Shown piece by piece: positions 25,273 through 33,725 of a stretch of DNA of 64,000 bases (position 1 is its first letter; each line of letters starts with the position of its first letter). The DNA is from Desulfuromusa kysingii (GTDB lineage Bacteria; Desulfobacterota; Desulfuromonadia; Desulfuromonadales; Geopsychrobacteraceae), in the NCBI RefSeq assembly GCF_900107645.1, contig NZ_FNQN01000001.1:80885-144884 (forward strand). The letters are read 5' to 3'. Below the pieces are notes generated by a model. It worked only from the letters and a program-made list of their open reading frames with translations, was not told the origin of the DNA and ran no database searches. Position numbers and translations under genes: made by a program.

Positions 25273-27819
25273 ATGGTCAACCTGACGATAGACGGTAAGT
25301 CGGTAAGTGTACCCAAGGACACAACAATTCTTGAGGCCGCTCGGCAAGTGGATATTCATATTCCAACCCTCTGTTGGTTAGAGAAGGTGTCACCGACAGG
25401 TGCGTGCCGAATTTGTGCAGTCGAGATTGAAGGTGTCGACCGTCCGATGACCGCCTGTAACACCCCGGTTAAAGAGGGGATCAAAGTTACGACTCAATCG
25501 GAGAAGTTGAAGAAAAGTCGGAGGCAGATCATGGAGCTGATTCTCGTGAATCATCCTCTTGATTGCCCGGTCTGTGACGCTGGCGGTGAGTGTGACCTGC
25601 AGGATATCTGTTATGAGCTGGATGTGGTTCGTCAGGAGTTTCAAGCCGACGATGTTAATCCTGAAACGATCAATCATTGGCCGTTAATTCAACAAGTTCC
25701 AAACCGCTGTATCCTCTGTGAGAAATGTGTCAAGGTTTGTCATGAGCTTATTGGTGCGGACGCTCTGTTTGTCAATGATAAGGGGGATCGGGCTTTTATC
25801 GACAAAAAGCTTGAAAACTGTACTTACTGTGGCAACTGTGTTGCCGTTTGTCCGACTGGAACAATGATCTCCAAGCCATTCAAGTTTAAAGCCCGCCCAT
25901 GGACACTACGTAAGGCCCCTTCGGTCTGTACTTACTGCCCTAGCCAGTGTCAGATTGATCTTAATGTTCTCAATAATGACGTTCTGCGAGTGACCTCTGA
26001 AGATGTCGGGACCACAAATAAGGGAACCCTCTGTATTGGTGGCTTCTTTGGCTCTAGCTATATCAACCATCAACAGCGGTTAACCGAACCACTTGTTGAG
26101 CAGAAATCAGCTCCTTGGGCGGAGGCTCTTGACCGCATTGTTGCTGAAGTCAAAAAAATCAAAGTTGAGAGTGGGGCTGCTGCAATTGCCGGTTTGTCAT
26201 CTCCACACTTAACGAATGAAGAAAATTATCTCTTCCAGAAACTTTTCAGGACGGCTATCGGAAGCAATAATATAGATACTGAAGCCCGTTTTGGGGCTTT
26301 ACGAGCATTGCGTGCCCTTGGTCAAGGTTTGGGCCTGCATGGTGCCAGCAACCAGATGGATGTGATTGGCGCTGCTGATGCCGTTCTCGTTTTTGGTGCT
26401 GATCCCAGTGCTGAGGCTCCTGCGGTTGATTGGAAAATTCAGGATGCCGTGCGCCGCGGTGATGGTGCGCTGGTGATTGCGAATATGCGTCAGATCCATT
26501 TGACCCAATTTGCCGAAAGCCAACTTAGTTACAAGCCTGATAGTGAGATCGCTCTGGCAAATGGTCTTGGTCGTCTGTTGCTGGATCGTCATTATCTGGA
26601 TGATGATTATCTTAAACGCACGGTTTCCAACTTTGACGAGATGAAAGCTGATCTTGCTGCAGTTGACCTTGACACTGTTGTCGAGTCAACCGGACTCTCC
26701 CTTAAGGCTTTAGAGGATGCTGCCGATATTATCGGTAAGGCAAGTAAGGTTGCGGTTATTTTCGGCGCAGATATTTGTAAATCAGAATTTGGCACTTCAA
26801 AGGCAGCCGCTGTTGCTAACCTGGCGATTTTGAGCGGAGCTCTGCGTGAGGACGGAGGTTTGTTCCCGTTGGATGAAAAAGGGAATACGCAAGGGGTTCT
26901 GAATATGGGTGTGTATCCAGAGAATCTTCCTGGCTTCCAATCCTATGGGGAAAACAAAGCAAAATTTGCCAAGGAATGGAGAAGTGAACTTCCTGAAGGT
27001 GGGCTCGATGCTGACGGGATCTTGCAAGAGATCGAAGCAGGAACTATTCGATTCCTCTATCTGGCTGCAACCAACCCACAAAACTTCCCCAATAGTAGTC
27101 GCTGGATGAAGGCTTTGGAACAGGTTGAGTTCCTGGTTGTTCAAGATATTTTCCCGACCGAGGTGACCCGTCTGGCAACTGTTGTCCTTCCCGGCTGTAC
27201 ATACGCGGAGAAGTCTGGCAGTTTCACCTCTCTTGATCAGACCGTCCGTAGCTTTAAAGCGGCGATCAAGCCAGTCGGCCAGTGTCGCGAAGACTGGGAG
27301 ATTTTTGCCGAACTCTACGCTCGTCTGAGTAAAAACTCTATGACTCAGGATCGTGATGATGTTATGAGCGAGCTACGCAAGTTGACGTCTCTGTATACAG
27401 ACGTCAATCTCCTTGAGGACAAATATGCTACCAGTGTACAGAAGCCGCATCAGGTGGCAGACCAAAGTCTGAAATATCAACTAATTTCAGTCTCCAAAGG
27501 GGTGGATGGCCTACAATTGTTGACAGGTACCTCATCCAGCCATTTTGGGACGACATCAACTTGGGCTTCCGCGCCCCTCGAGGTAGAAGCTGAAGGTCTG
27601 ATCAGGGTGAATTTGGTAGACGCCAAGGCTGCAGGGATTAATGATGGCGATGAAGTCAAGGTCACTAGTGTCACAGGTTCGACACAGGGTAAAGTTCTTG
27701 TTACTGAATCTGTCCCCGCAGGATTGATATTTGCCCCACATAATTTTGTGACTCTAGGGGCTCAACAATTACTGGCTGATGGTAGCAATATGACCCCAGT
27801 CCAGATGGTAAAAATATAA
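25273..27819 (+). CDS. sfrA: SfrA-type NAD(P)H oxidoreductase subunit (NuoG-like, molybdopterin-oxidoreductase fold)
   Basis: An 848-residue protein. ATG 25273 with GAGGA upstream is preferred over a TTG 42 bp earlier. The N-terminus is a NuoG-type [2Fe-2S] domain (PTLCWLEKVSPTGACRICAV), then the HPLDCPVCDAGGECDLQD cluster and two ferredoxin motifs (CILCEKCVKVC, CTYCGNCVAVCP). From residue 220 a molybdopterin oxidoreductase fold follows, with a [4Fe-4S] site (CTYCPSQCQIDL) and a C-terminal molydopterin-binding domain. Together with SfrB it resembles the peripheral arm of complex I. A strong terminator follows, so the two genes form one transcript. Confidence 0.85.
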   Translation: MVNLTIDGKSVSVPKDTTILEAARQVDIHIPTLCWLEKVSPTGACRICAVEIEGVDRPMTACNTPVKEGIKVTTQSEKLKKSRRQIMELILVNHPLDCPVCDAGGECDLQDICYELDVVRQEFQADDVNPETINHWPLIQQVPNRCILCEKCVKVCHELIGADALFVNDKGDRAFIDKKLENCTYCGNCVAVCPTGTMISKPFKFKARPWTLRKAPSVCTYCPSQCQIDLNVLNNDVLRVTSEDVGTTNKGTLCIGGFFGSSYINHQQRLTEPLVEQKSAPWAEALDRIVAEVKKIKVESGAAAIAGLSSPHLTNEENYLFQKLFRTAIGSNNIDTEARFGALRALRALGQGLGLHGASNQMDVIGAADAVLVFGADPSAEAPAVDWKIQDAVRRGDGALVIANMRQIHLTQFAESQLSYKPDSEIALANGLGRLLLDRHYLDDDYLKRTVSNFDEMKADLAAVDLDTVVESTGLSLKALEDAADIIGKASKVAVIFGADICKSEFGTSKAAAVANLAILSGALREDGGLFPLDEKGNTQGVLNMGVYPENLPGFQSYGENKAKFAKEWRSELPEGGLDADGILQEIEAGTIRFLYLAATNPQNFPNSSRWMKALEQVEFLVVQDIFPTEVTRLATVVLPGCTYAEKSGSFTSLDQTVRSFKAAIKPVGQCREDWEIFAELYARLSKNSMTQDRDDVMSELRKLTSLYTDVNLLEDKYATSVQKPHQVADQSLKYQLISVSKGVDGLQLLTGTSSSHFGTTSTWASAPLEVEAEGLIRVNLVDAKAAGINDGDEVKVTSVTGSTQGKVLVTESVPAGLIFAPHNFVTLGAQQLLADGSNMTPVQMVKI

Positions 27820-27847
27820 CCATTAAAAATATACTGTGATGTCATGT

Positions 27848-27873
27848 GCCCCGAGATTTCTCGGGGCTTTTTT
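27848..27873 (+). terminator. Intrinsic terminator after sfrA
   Basis: GCCCCGAGA and TCTCGGGGC form a 9-bp stem with a 2-nt loop, followed by six Ts, 29 bp after the sfrA stop. Confidence 0.92.
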
Positions 27874-27940
27874 GTCTTAAAAAATACCAGATATTAATGC
27901 TTTAGGGGAGTGACCGGGGAGAGGGTGGGAAAAATCTGAC

Positions 27941-27970
27941 TTGACTCATTGTGTGGCTATATGGTACTAA
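27941..27970 (+). promoter_or_regulatory. Possible promoter of the atp Fo operon
   Basis: TTGACT and TACTAA are separated by 18 bp, 47 bp before the atpZ ATG. The -10 is moderate. No GTATAC palindrome is seen here. Confidence 0.45.
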
Positions 27971-28016
27971 AAGTCCGCTTTTGTGCCAGATCCCTAGTAT
28001 TGGTGAAACCATTTAA

Positions 28017-28283
28017 ATGGCTGAAGACAAGCGTCAATTATATAAGAGCCTCGGGTTTCTCTCGAGTGTCGGAATCTCCCTTGTTGCCGCTATCTTGATT
28101 GGCATGGTCATGGGGATATATCTGGATCGCTGGTTGGATACGCGGCCTTGGTTTACCTTGATCATGTTATTGATCGGTATCATCTCGGGATTTCGCAATG
28201 TGTATATTCTGACAACACGTGAATTGAAACGTCAGGAATTAGAAAATCAGAATCCTGACGACGATACCGATGCCACAAACTGA
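28017..28283 (+). CDS. atpZ: AtpZ, small membrane protein of the ATP synthase operon
   Basis: An 88-residue protein with two membrane helices (about residues 13-33 and 45-64). The segment GIYLDRWLDTRPWFTLIMLL is typical of the AtpZ/AtpI-like family found at the head of atp operons. Proposed roles are Mg2+/Ca2+ handling or c-ring assembly. No good ribosome site is seen at the ATG. It overlaps atpI by 14 bp. Confidence 0.85.
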   Translation: MAEDKRQLYKSLGFLSSVGISLVAAILIGMVMGIYLDRWLDTRPWFTLIMLLIGIISGFRNVYILTTRELKRQELENQNPDDDTDATN

Positions 28284-28632
28284 ACAGCTTCTGGCTGAAA
28301 TGGCGGTTCGCAACTGGATTATCCTGATTGCTTTGGTTTTACTCAGTTTGTTCTGGCAGTCATATTCGATCACATTTGGGGTTCTGTCAGGTGGTGTGCT
28401 GGTTATTATTAACTATCGCGGGCTGGGACGATCATTGTCCAAGGTTTTAGGTGATCCGCAACCGGCAATGGAAAAAGGCTTCAAAAGAAATTATCTGTTT
28501 CGGCTACTGTTTATAGCCAGTTCAATATATATCTTGCTGGTTCGCGGGGAGGTTCATCCCCTGGCTCTGGTTGTCGGGCTGTCGGTCGTGGTTATTAATA
28601 TTATTATTACAACTGTTAAGCGGCTATACTGA
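28270..28632 (+). CDS. atpI: AtpI, ATP synthase subunit I (assembly factor)
   Basis: A 120-residue protein with four membrane helices, overlapping atpZ by 14 bp. Length, helix pattern and position before atpB fit AtpI, which helps c-ring assembly. NYRGLGRSLSKVLGD forms the central polar loop. Sequence motifs in this family are weak, so the call rests largely on position. Confidence 0.82.
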   Translation: MPQTEQLLAEMAVRNWIILIALVLLSLFWQSYSITFGVLSGGVLVIINYRGLGRSLSKVLGDPQPAMEKGFKRNYLFRLLFIASSIYILLVRGEVHPLALVVGLSVVVINIIITTVKRLY

Positions 28633-28663
28633 GTCTTCACAAAATAATAGGAGAGTTTAACCC

Positions 28664-29338
28664 ATGACACATCCATTTTTATTTCTGCAGTGGATTGAGC
28701 AACAGTTGCATCTTCATGTTGGCGAGCATGTTACCTATACGTGGCTGGTGATGGCTCTATTGATCCTCGTCGCTTTCTTAGCTTCTCGGTCAATATCCAT
28801 GGTCCCTTCAGGGGTGCAGAATCTTATGGAGGCGGTCATTATCGGCATTGATGGCTTAATCGAGGAGACTATGGGTGAGGAAGGTAAAGCCTATTTCCCC
28901 CTTATTGCCACATTTGCATTGTTTATTCTTGTCTGTAATCTGATTGGTCTGGTCCCCGGTTTTTATCCTCCGACGGCGAACCTCAATACCAATGCCGCAT
29001 TAGCCTTGATCGTGTTTGTACTGACCCATGTCGTTGGCTTTAGAAAACATGGAATCGGTTATCTTAAACACTTTATGGGGCCAATTATCTGGCTTGCACC
29101 ATTGATGTTTGTTATTGAGATTATCGGTCATCTGGCGCGTCCGCTTTCATTGACTTTACGTCTGTTTGGAAATATGTATGGTCACGAAATTGTATTGATG
29201 ATTTTTCTCGCGTTGGTCCCTTTGTTTCTCCCTATCCCAATGATGTTGATGGGGGTCTTGATCGCATTTATCCAAACCTTTGTGTTTACGTTGCTGGCGA
29301 TGATTTACGTTGCTGGAGCGTTGGAAGAAGCTCACTAA
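28664..29338 (+). CDS. atpB: ATP synthase Fo subunit a
   Basis: A 224-residue membrane protein. The core motif [18 protein letters not shown] carries the essential Arg that faces the c-ring. [20 protein letters not shown] and [20 protein letters not shown] are the other conserved helices. A GGAGAG ribosome site precedes the ATG. The protein forms the ion half-channels between membrane and c-ring. It is followed by atpE after 77 bp. Confidence 0.96.
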   Translation: MTHPFLFLQWIEQQLHLHVGEHVTYTWLVMALLILVAFLASRSISMVPSGVQNLMEAVIIGIDGLIEETMGEEGKAYFPLIATFALFILVCNLIGLVPGFYPPTANLNTNAALALIVFVLTHVVGFRKHGIGYLKHFMGPIIWLAPLMFVIEIIGHLARPLSLTLRLFGNMYGHEIVLMIFLALVPLFLPIPMMLMGVLIAFIQTFVFTLLAMIYVAGALEEAH

Positions 29339-29415
29339 ATTTTATACTCCTGGCACGGGCGAGGAGTAAGTCCTATATATAATAGGAACAACAAAAACAG
29401 AAAAAGGAGAATGAA

Positions 29416-29682
29416 ATGGAATTTTTTGCTTGGTGTATGCTTGCTGCTGGTATTGGTATGGGTTTAGGTTCTATCGGTACTGGTATTGGTCAAGGTATTG
29501 CTATTAAGGCTGCTTGTGAAGGCGTTGCTCGTAATCCAGGTGCTTCAGGTAAAATTTTGACCACCATGATGATCGGTCTGGCCATGATTGAGTCATTGGC
29601 CATCTATGTATTTGTTGTTGCCATGATCATCCTCTTTGCTAACCCCTTCACCGAACAAGTACTGGGGCTGTTAGCCAAATAG
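29416..29682 (+). CDS. atpE: ATP synthase Fo subunit c
   Basis: An 88-residue hairpin of two helices joined by the polar loop RNPGASG. The ion-binding carboxylate is E59 in [14 protein letters not shown]26 in helix 1, S60 next to E59 and Y64 match positions that bind Na+ in the Ilyobacter c-ring, although the Thr after the Ser is Leu here. Relatives in Geobacter, as I recall, share this pattern, so coupling-ion identity is open. AAAAAGGAG precedes the ATG. F1 genes do not follow. Confidence 0.96.
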   Translation: MEFFAWCMLAAGIGMGLGSIGTGIGQGIAIKAACEGVARNPGASGKILTTMMIGLAMIESLAIYVFVVAMIILFANPFTEQVLGLLAK

Positions 29683-29713
29683 ATCCATTGAATTTATCAG
29701 AACAAATGTTTAA

Positions 29714-29744
29714 AAAACGGCTCCGTGAGGGGCCGTTTTTTTTT
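29714..29744 (+). terminator. Intrinsic terminator after atpE
   Basis: AAAACGGCTCC and GGGGCCGTTTT form an 11-bp stem with a GTGA tetraloop and one G-T pair, followed by nine Ts. It closes the Fo operon 31 bp after atpE, confirming that no F1 genes are co-transcribed. Confidence 0.93.
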
Positions 29745-30034
29745 GCCTTAAAATCAGTATAGAACGTTATTATTTTACTCTAGTTAAAAAGTACAGCATG
29801 AATACCCCATAAATATAGGGCGTTTTTTGTTGCAATAAATTTATGATGCAGGTAATGTCCCCCATGTATGATAAAAATATACACTCCGCTTAACAAACAA
29901 CATTCTAGATAACATGAGAATATGACTGATTGATGCCACTCTTTCAGTCTGAAAAGTGTGATGAAAAACTGATCGTACAATTTCTTAATATTTTTGAGTT
30001 TGTGCCAGGGTGATACTTATTAAGGAGAGTTTCC
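29745..30034. promoter_or_regulatory. cbcL upstream region with inverted repeat at 29937-29958
   Basis: This spacer contains TTTCAG-T-CTGAAA (29942-29954), a perfect 13-bp odd palindrome within a longer imperfect repeat, 80 bp before the cbcL ATG. A possible -35 TTGAGT lies at 29994. No sigma-54 promoter fits. AAGGAG stands before the ATG. Confidence 0.4.
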
Positions 30035-31900
30035 ATGCGTAAGTTTCTGTATTATTCCTTACTGATGTTGGTTCTATTGTGGAGTTCACAGACCGTTGCA
30101 GCTGGAGCGGCTGTCGCAACAGAAACCTGTCTGGAATGTCACGATGATGTCATCGAAATGGATAGCTTCAGTGCTTCCGTTCATGGTGCCAATGGATGCG
30201 TCGCCTGTCATAGTGATTTGACGGATATCGAGGCGCATATGGAAGGTGAACTTCTCCCTGGCGCCGTCGATTGTTCACGCTGTCATAAGCAGGAATTTAA
30301 AGATTACTTTGATAGTGCTCATAATTTTGATCACCCCAATATCAATCTAAGCTGTACCTCATGCCATAACAATATCCATGCAGTCACAGCATGGAAAGGT
30401 GACAAGCAGCGTGCCAACGAAATTTGCGCTACATGTCACACAACTCCTGAAAAAGAATATCAAGCATCAATCCATGCACAGGGTATTGCTGCTGGGAATA
30501 TGGACGCTGCCGCCTGTATTGATTGTCATGGTCTTCATGCTATCAAACCCGTTGGTGATATGGACGCGCGTGAACGGGCCAGTTTCCGCACAGAACCCTG
30601 TATGACCTGTCATGCTGATGAAGAGATGATGGAGGCCAGCGGTGTCTTCCCTGTTGCTGTTGATACTTATCTCGAAAGTTACCACGGAAAAAACTTTAAC
30701 CTCGGTTACCCCGAAAAAGTAGCAGGGTGTGCCGACTGTCATATGGCTCACCAAGTCTTGCCGAATGAAGATCCCGCATCGAGCCTCAGTCCTGATAACT
30801 TGGTTGTCGCCTGTGCAAAATGTCATGAGAATGCTTCAGCACAATTTGTCAAGTTCTATGCTCATGGCGATATGACAGACAGTCACAACTATCCGATTTT
30901 ATTCTACACATATATTGCCATGAGCACGTTGCTGGTGGGTACGTTCGGGGTCTTCTGGTTTCATTCATTATTATGGATGTTCCGTGGCTTTATTGAGAAC
31001 AGTGAAAAGAAAAAGGCGTTGGCTGCCGGTGGACAGCTTCACCATGTCGATAATCCCCACAAGATTTACCGTCGTTTTACTAAGATCCATATCTTTATGC
31101 ACTTGTTGGTTATTATCAGTTTCCTCCTGCTATCGCTGACTGGTTTGCCATTGAAGTTTTCCGATCAGGCATGGGCAAAAGTATTAATGGAATTCTTTGG
31201 TGGATCAGCAAATGCAGGACTTTTACATCGACTCGGTGCTGGAATCACCTTTGTCTATTTTGCTATGGCTCTGGCTATGAGCGCGAAATTCTTATTCTAT
31301 AAACTGCAATATCCTGCGGAATTTTTCCAACGATTGTTCGGTCCTGAATCGCTGTGTCCTAACCTGCGAGACATCGAAGATGTGACTTCAATGGTGCGCT
31401 GGTTCTTGTTCTTAGGGCCAAAGCCGACGTTTGACCGCTGGACTTACTGGGAGAAGTTTGATTTTATTGCGGTCTTCTGGGGGATGTTTGCCATAGGTGG
31501 TTCTGGATTGATGCTCTGGTTCCCGGAGTTTTTTGGTGCGGCTCTACCTGGCTGGGTATTTAATGTTGCCACAATAATCCATTCGGATGAGGCCCTGCTG
31601 GCGACTGGATTTATCTTCACGGTCCACTTCTTTAACACCCATGGTCGTCCAGAGAAGTTCCCGATGGACTTTGTCGTCTTTAATGGAGAGTTGGCGAAGG
31701 AAGAGTTCATCGAAGAGCGTGGAGATCAATGGAAGCGGTATGAAGAAGAGGGGACTCTCAAGCAATATGAAGTGGATAAGCCCAGTGGCGCTGTATATGA
31801 TTTTATCCTCAAAGGATTCGGGTTCACCGCTGTATTGATTGGGGTAGCATTAACGCTGCTGATGATTTATGCTTTTGTCTATGGTGGACACCACTTTTAA
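30035..31900 (+). CDS. cbcL: CbcL-type nine-heme cytochrome c / cytochrome b quinone oxidoreductase
   Basis: A 621-residue protein. A signal peptide (1-23) precedes a periplasmic domain with nine CXXCH heme sites, at residues 32, 55, 80, 107, 131, 161, 189, 232 and 260. From about 285 on, six or so membrane helices form a cytochrome b domain of HydC/FdnI type, with likely heme-b His in IHIFMHLLV, LLHRLGAG, IIHSDEALL and FTVHFFNTHG. This matches Geobacter CbcL, the inner-membrane menaquinol oxidoreductase needed to respire low-potential metal oxides and electrodes. AAGGAGAG precedes the ATG. A small membrane protein gene follows, an arrangement I recall from Geobacter. Confidence 0.85.
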   Translation: MRKFLYYSLLMLVLLWSSQTVAAGAAVATETCLECHDDVIEMDSFSASVHGANGCVACHSDLTDIEAHMEGELLPGAVDCSRCHKQEFKDYFDSAHNFDHPNINLSCTSCHNNIHAVTAWKGDKQRANEICATCHTTPEKEYQASIHAQGIAAGNMDAAACIDCHGLHAIKPVGDMDARERASFRTEPCMTCHADEEMMEASGVFPVAVDTYLESYHGKNFNLGYPEKVAGCADCHMAHQVLPNEDPASSLSPDNLVVACAKCHENASAQFVKFYAHGDMTDSHNYPILFYTYIAMSTLLVGTFGVFWFHSLLWMFRGFIENSEKKKALAAGGQLHHVDNPHKIYRRFTKIHIFMHLLVIISFLLLSLTGLPLKFSDQAWAKVLMEFFGGSANAGLLHRLGAGITFVYFAMALAMSAKFLFYKLQYPAEFFQRLFGPESLCPNLRDIEDVTSMVRWFLFLGPKPTFDRWTYWEKFDFIAVFWGMFAIGGSGLMLWFPEFFGAALPGWVFNVATIIHSDEALLATGFIFTVHFFNTHGRPEKFPMDFVVFNGELAKEEFIEERGDQWKRYEEEGTLKQYEVDKPSGAVYDFILKGFGFTAVLIGVALTLLMIYAFVYGGHHF

Positions 31901-31927
31901 TCTGTCACTTATATGATTGTAGTGTCA

Positions 31928-31949
31928 GGGGCTGCCATCCGGTGGCCCC
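31928..31949 (+). terminator. Weak hairpin after cbcL
   Basis: GGGG-ctg-CCA-tccgg-TGG-CCCC forms a bulged stem followed by TTTCT. It may partly terminate or process the transcript between cbcL and the small membrane gene. Confidence 0.4.
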
Positions 31950-31970
31950 TTTCTCGTTACGGGGAAAATA

Positions 31971-32192
31971 ATGACTTTTAAAGATCTGATCTGGCCCATT
32001 GTTGCTTTCACCTCATATATTTGCGGTGGACTGCTCACTTTTGGTGGCGCCGGACTTATCATCTTCATGAAAGGAAAAGACCTCTGGGGCTGGGGAGAAG
32101 GACATGCTCTAGGGTATTTGTTTGTGTGTGTGGGCTTGGTACTGTCAATTCTTGGTGTCTTGATTATGCGTATTTTGCGTAATAGAATTTAA
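31971..32192 (+). CDS. Small two-helix membrane protein downstream of cbcL
   Basis: A 73-residue protein with hydrophobic helices at about 8-32 and 44-66, joined by FMKGKDLWGWGEGHALGY. No catalytic motif is visible. Its position behind cbcL suggests a subunit or assembly factor of that complex, which is inference. GGGGAAAATA precedes the ATG. Confidence 0.72.
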   Translation: MTFKDLIWPIVAFTSYICGGLLTFGGAGLIIFMKGKDLWGWGEGHALGYLFVCVGLVLSILGVLIMRILRNRI

Positions 32193-32216
32193 AACTTAAT
32201 CGAACGGGAGAATACG

Positions 32217-32795
32217 ATGGGTGTAGTTAAGGATAAATTTTGGCTCGATGCAGAAAAAACAGCACTAGTTATTATTGATGTACAAGAAAAGTTGGCTCCA
32301 GCTATGAATCAGAGTCTGTATGGTCAGCTCATTCAACATACGAATTTGTTGATCGAAGGGTTTAAAGCCCTCGGTCTTCCAATCATTGCTACCGAACAAT
32401 ATCCGCAAGGTCTAGGGCATACGGTGACAGAGCTGCCTGGTGTTGCATCACAAGACTGTATCGAAAAAATGACGTTCAGCTGTTGCGGGGACGATAAGTT
32501 CATGGCAGCTTTGGAAAAAAGTGAGGCTAAACAGGTTTTGATTGTTGGTATGGAGACACACGTATGTGTTTTCCAGACTGCTCTTGACCTTCTGGATCGT
32601 GGCTATGTCGTCCATCTCGTCAGTGATGCCCTGTGCTCACGTTTTCAGAGTGATTATGCCAATGCGATCAAGGCTTCTGCCAGAGCTGGAGCGGTGATTA
32701 CGACAACCGAAACAGCCCTCTTCCAATTGGTTAAAGTTGCTGGAACGGACAGCTTTAAGGCAATATCAAAACTGATTCGTCAACGGACTGCTTGA
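32217..32795 (+). CDS. Isochorismatase-family cysteine hydrolase (nicotinamidase-like)
   Basis: A 192-residue protein with the family's catalytic triad: Asp in LVIIDVQEKLAP, Lys in CIEKMTFSC and Cys in VGMETHVCVFQTALDLLDRG. ATEQYPQGLGHTV resembles the YcaC-like branch. These enzymes hydrolyse amides or related bonds; substrate unknown. GGGAGAATACG precedes the ATG. Its stop overlaps the next start (ATGA), so translation is coupled to the zinc-finger protein. Confidence 0.85.
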   Translation: MGVVKDKFWLDAEKTALVIIDVQEKLAPAMNQSLYGQLIQHTNLLIEGFKALGLPIIATEQYPQGLGHTVTELPGVASQDCIEKMTFSCCGDDKFMAALEKSEAKQVLIVGMETHVCVFQTALDLLDRGYVVHLVSDALCSRFQSDYANAIKASARAGAVITTTETALFQLVKVAGTDSFKAISKLIRQRTA

Positions 32796-33148
32796 TGGAT
32801 GAATTGACAGCCTCTGAACAACTGCAATTACAGCAAAAGTTGCTGGAGTTAAAGGCAGAACTGGAATTGTTGCTGATTGAGTCTGTCGCTAGCAGCCAGA
32901 CTGTCGCTCTAGACCAACCTATTGGCCGTTTATCGCGAATGGACGCTTTACAGCAACAGGCGATGTCGCAAGCGAATCGTTCTGGACATAAGCAACGCTT
33001 GATCTTGGTGGAAGCCGCTTTGCAAGCGATCAAGTCAGATCGCTATGGTGAATGTCGACGTTGTGAAGAGCCGATTGGTTACGCTCGTTTAAATGTCCGT
33101 CCCGAATCTCCTTTTTGTCTGCGATGTCAAAAGATGAGTGAAAAATAA
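32795..33148 (+). CDS. DksA/TraR-type zinc-finger protein
   Basis: A 117-residue protein starting at the ATG that overlaps the preceding stop. The first 75 residues form a charged coiled coil (LQQKLLELKAELELLL). The C-terminus has the C4 zinc finger CRRCEEPIGYARLNVRPES followed by FCLRCQ. DksA-like proteins insert the coiled coil into the RNA polymerase secondary channel; the acidic tip Asp pair of true DksA is not obvious, so a stress or phage-TraR-like variant is possible. Confidence 0.85.
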   Translation: MDELTASEQLQLQQKLLELKAELELLLIESVASSQTVALDQPIGRLSRMDALQQQAMSQANRSGHKQRLILVEAALQAIKSDRYGECRRCEEPIGYARLNVRPESPFCLRCQKMSEK

Positions 33149-33151
33149 AAT

Positions 33152-33589
33152 ATGCCTACTATTATTCTGATGCTTCTTATGGTGGTCGGTGGGGTTGCTG
33201 TTGCAGTACAACCTTCAATCAATGCACGATTGGCAGAAAAGACTGGTTTTTTACAAGCAGCGACTATCTCCTTTGCTGTTGGTACGCTGATTCTTTTGCT
33301 GGTCTCCCTGAGCAGCGGGCAGGGAAGTTTTCGTCGCATCCCTGAAGCCGCCTGGTGGCAATTATCGGGTGGCTTATTTGGCGCTTTTTTTGTCACGATG
33401 ACCATCGTTGGTGTCCCCAGGATAGGGACAACGGCGGTTCTGGCTTTAACGATCGTGTCACAATTATCCGCCGGCTTGGTGATGGATCACTACGGATTAT
33501 TTGGCATGCGTGGCATCCCTATCGATTTCAAGCGAATGGTGGGGGTCGTGTTTTTATTGGTTGGCGTGTTTCTTATTTGTCGACGTTAG
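33152..33589 (+). CDS. YdcZ-like (DUF606) four-helix membrane protein
   Basis: A 145-residue protein with about four to five hydrophobic helices. GVAVAVQPSINARLAEKTGF and the end MVGVVFLLVGVFLICRR fit the DUF606/YdcZ family of half-size drug/metabolite transporter relatives. Such proteins probably dimerise. Substrate unknown. It starts 3 bp after the zinc-finger gene and ends the operon. Confidence 0.78.
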   Translation: MPTIILMLLMVVGGVAVAVQPSINARLAEKTGFLQAATISFAVGTLILLLVSLSSGQGSFRRIPEAAWWQLSGGLFGAFFVTMTIVGVPRIGTTAVLALTIVSQLSAGLVMDHYGLFGMRGIPIDFKRMVGVVFLLVGVFLICRR

Positions 33590-33725
33590 CAAGAATCTAT
33601 CTGGTTGATGATTTTGAGAGCAGAGACAAGGTTGATCTACAGTGGGCACTTGGTTGGTTATAAAGCTCATCTGTAAATCCATGGTGTCTCTGCACATTTG
33701 CAAGTATAAACACTCTTACCCCTTA

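Noticed and set aside
29780..29980. 66-residue minus-strand frame upstream of cbcL
   Set aside because: It covers the regulatory palindrome, has no ribosome site and mixed low-information sequence.
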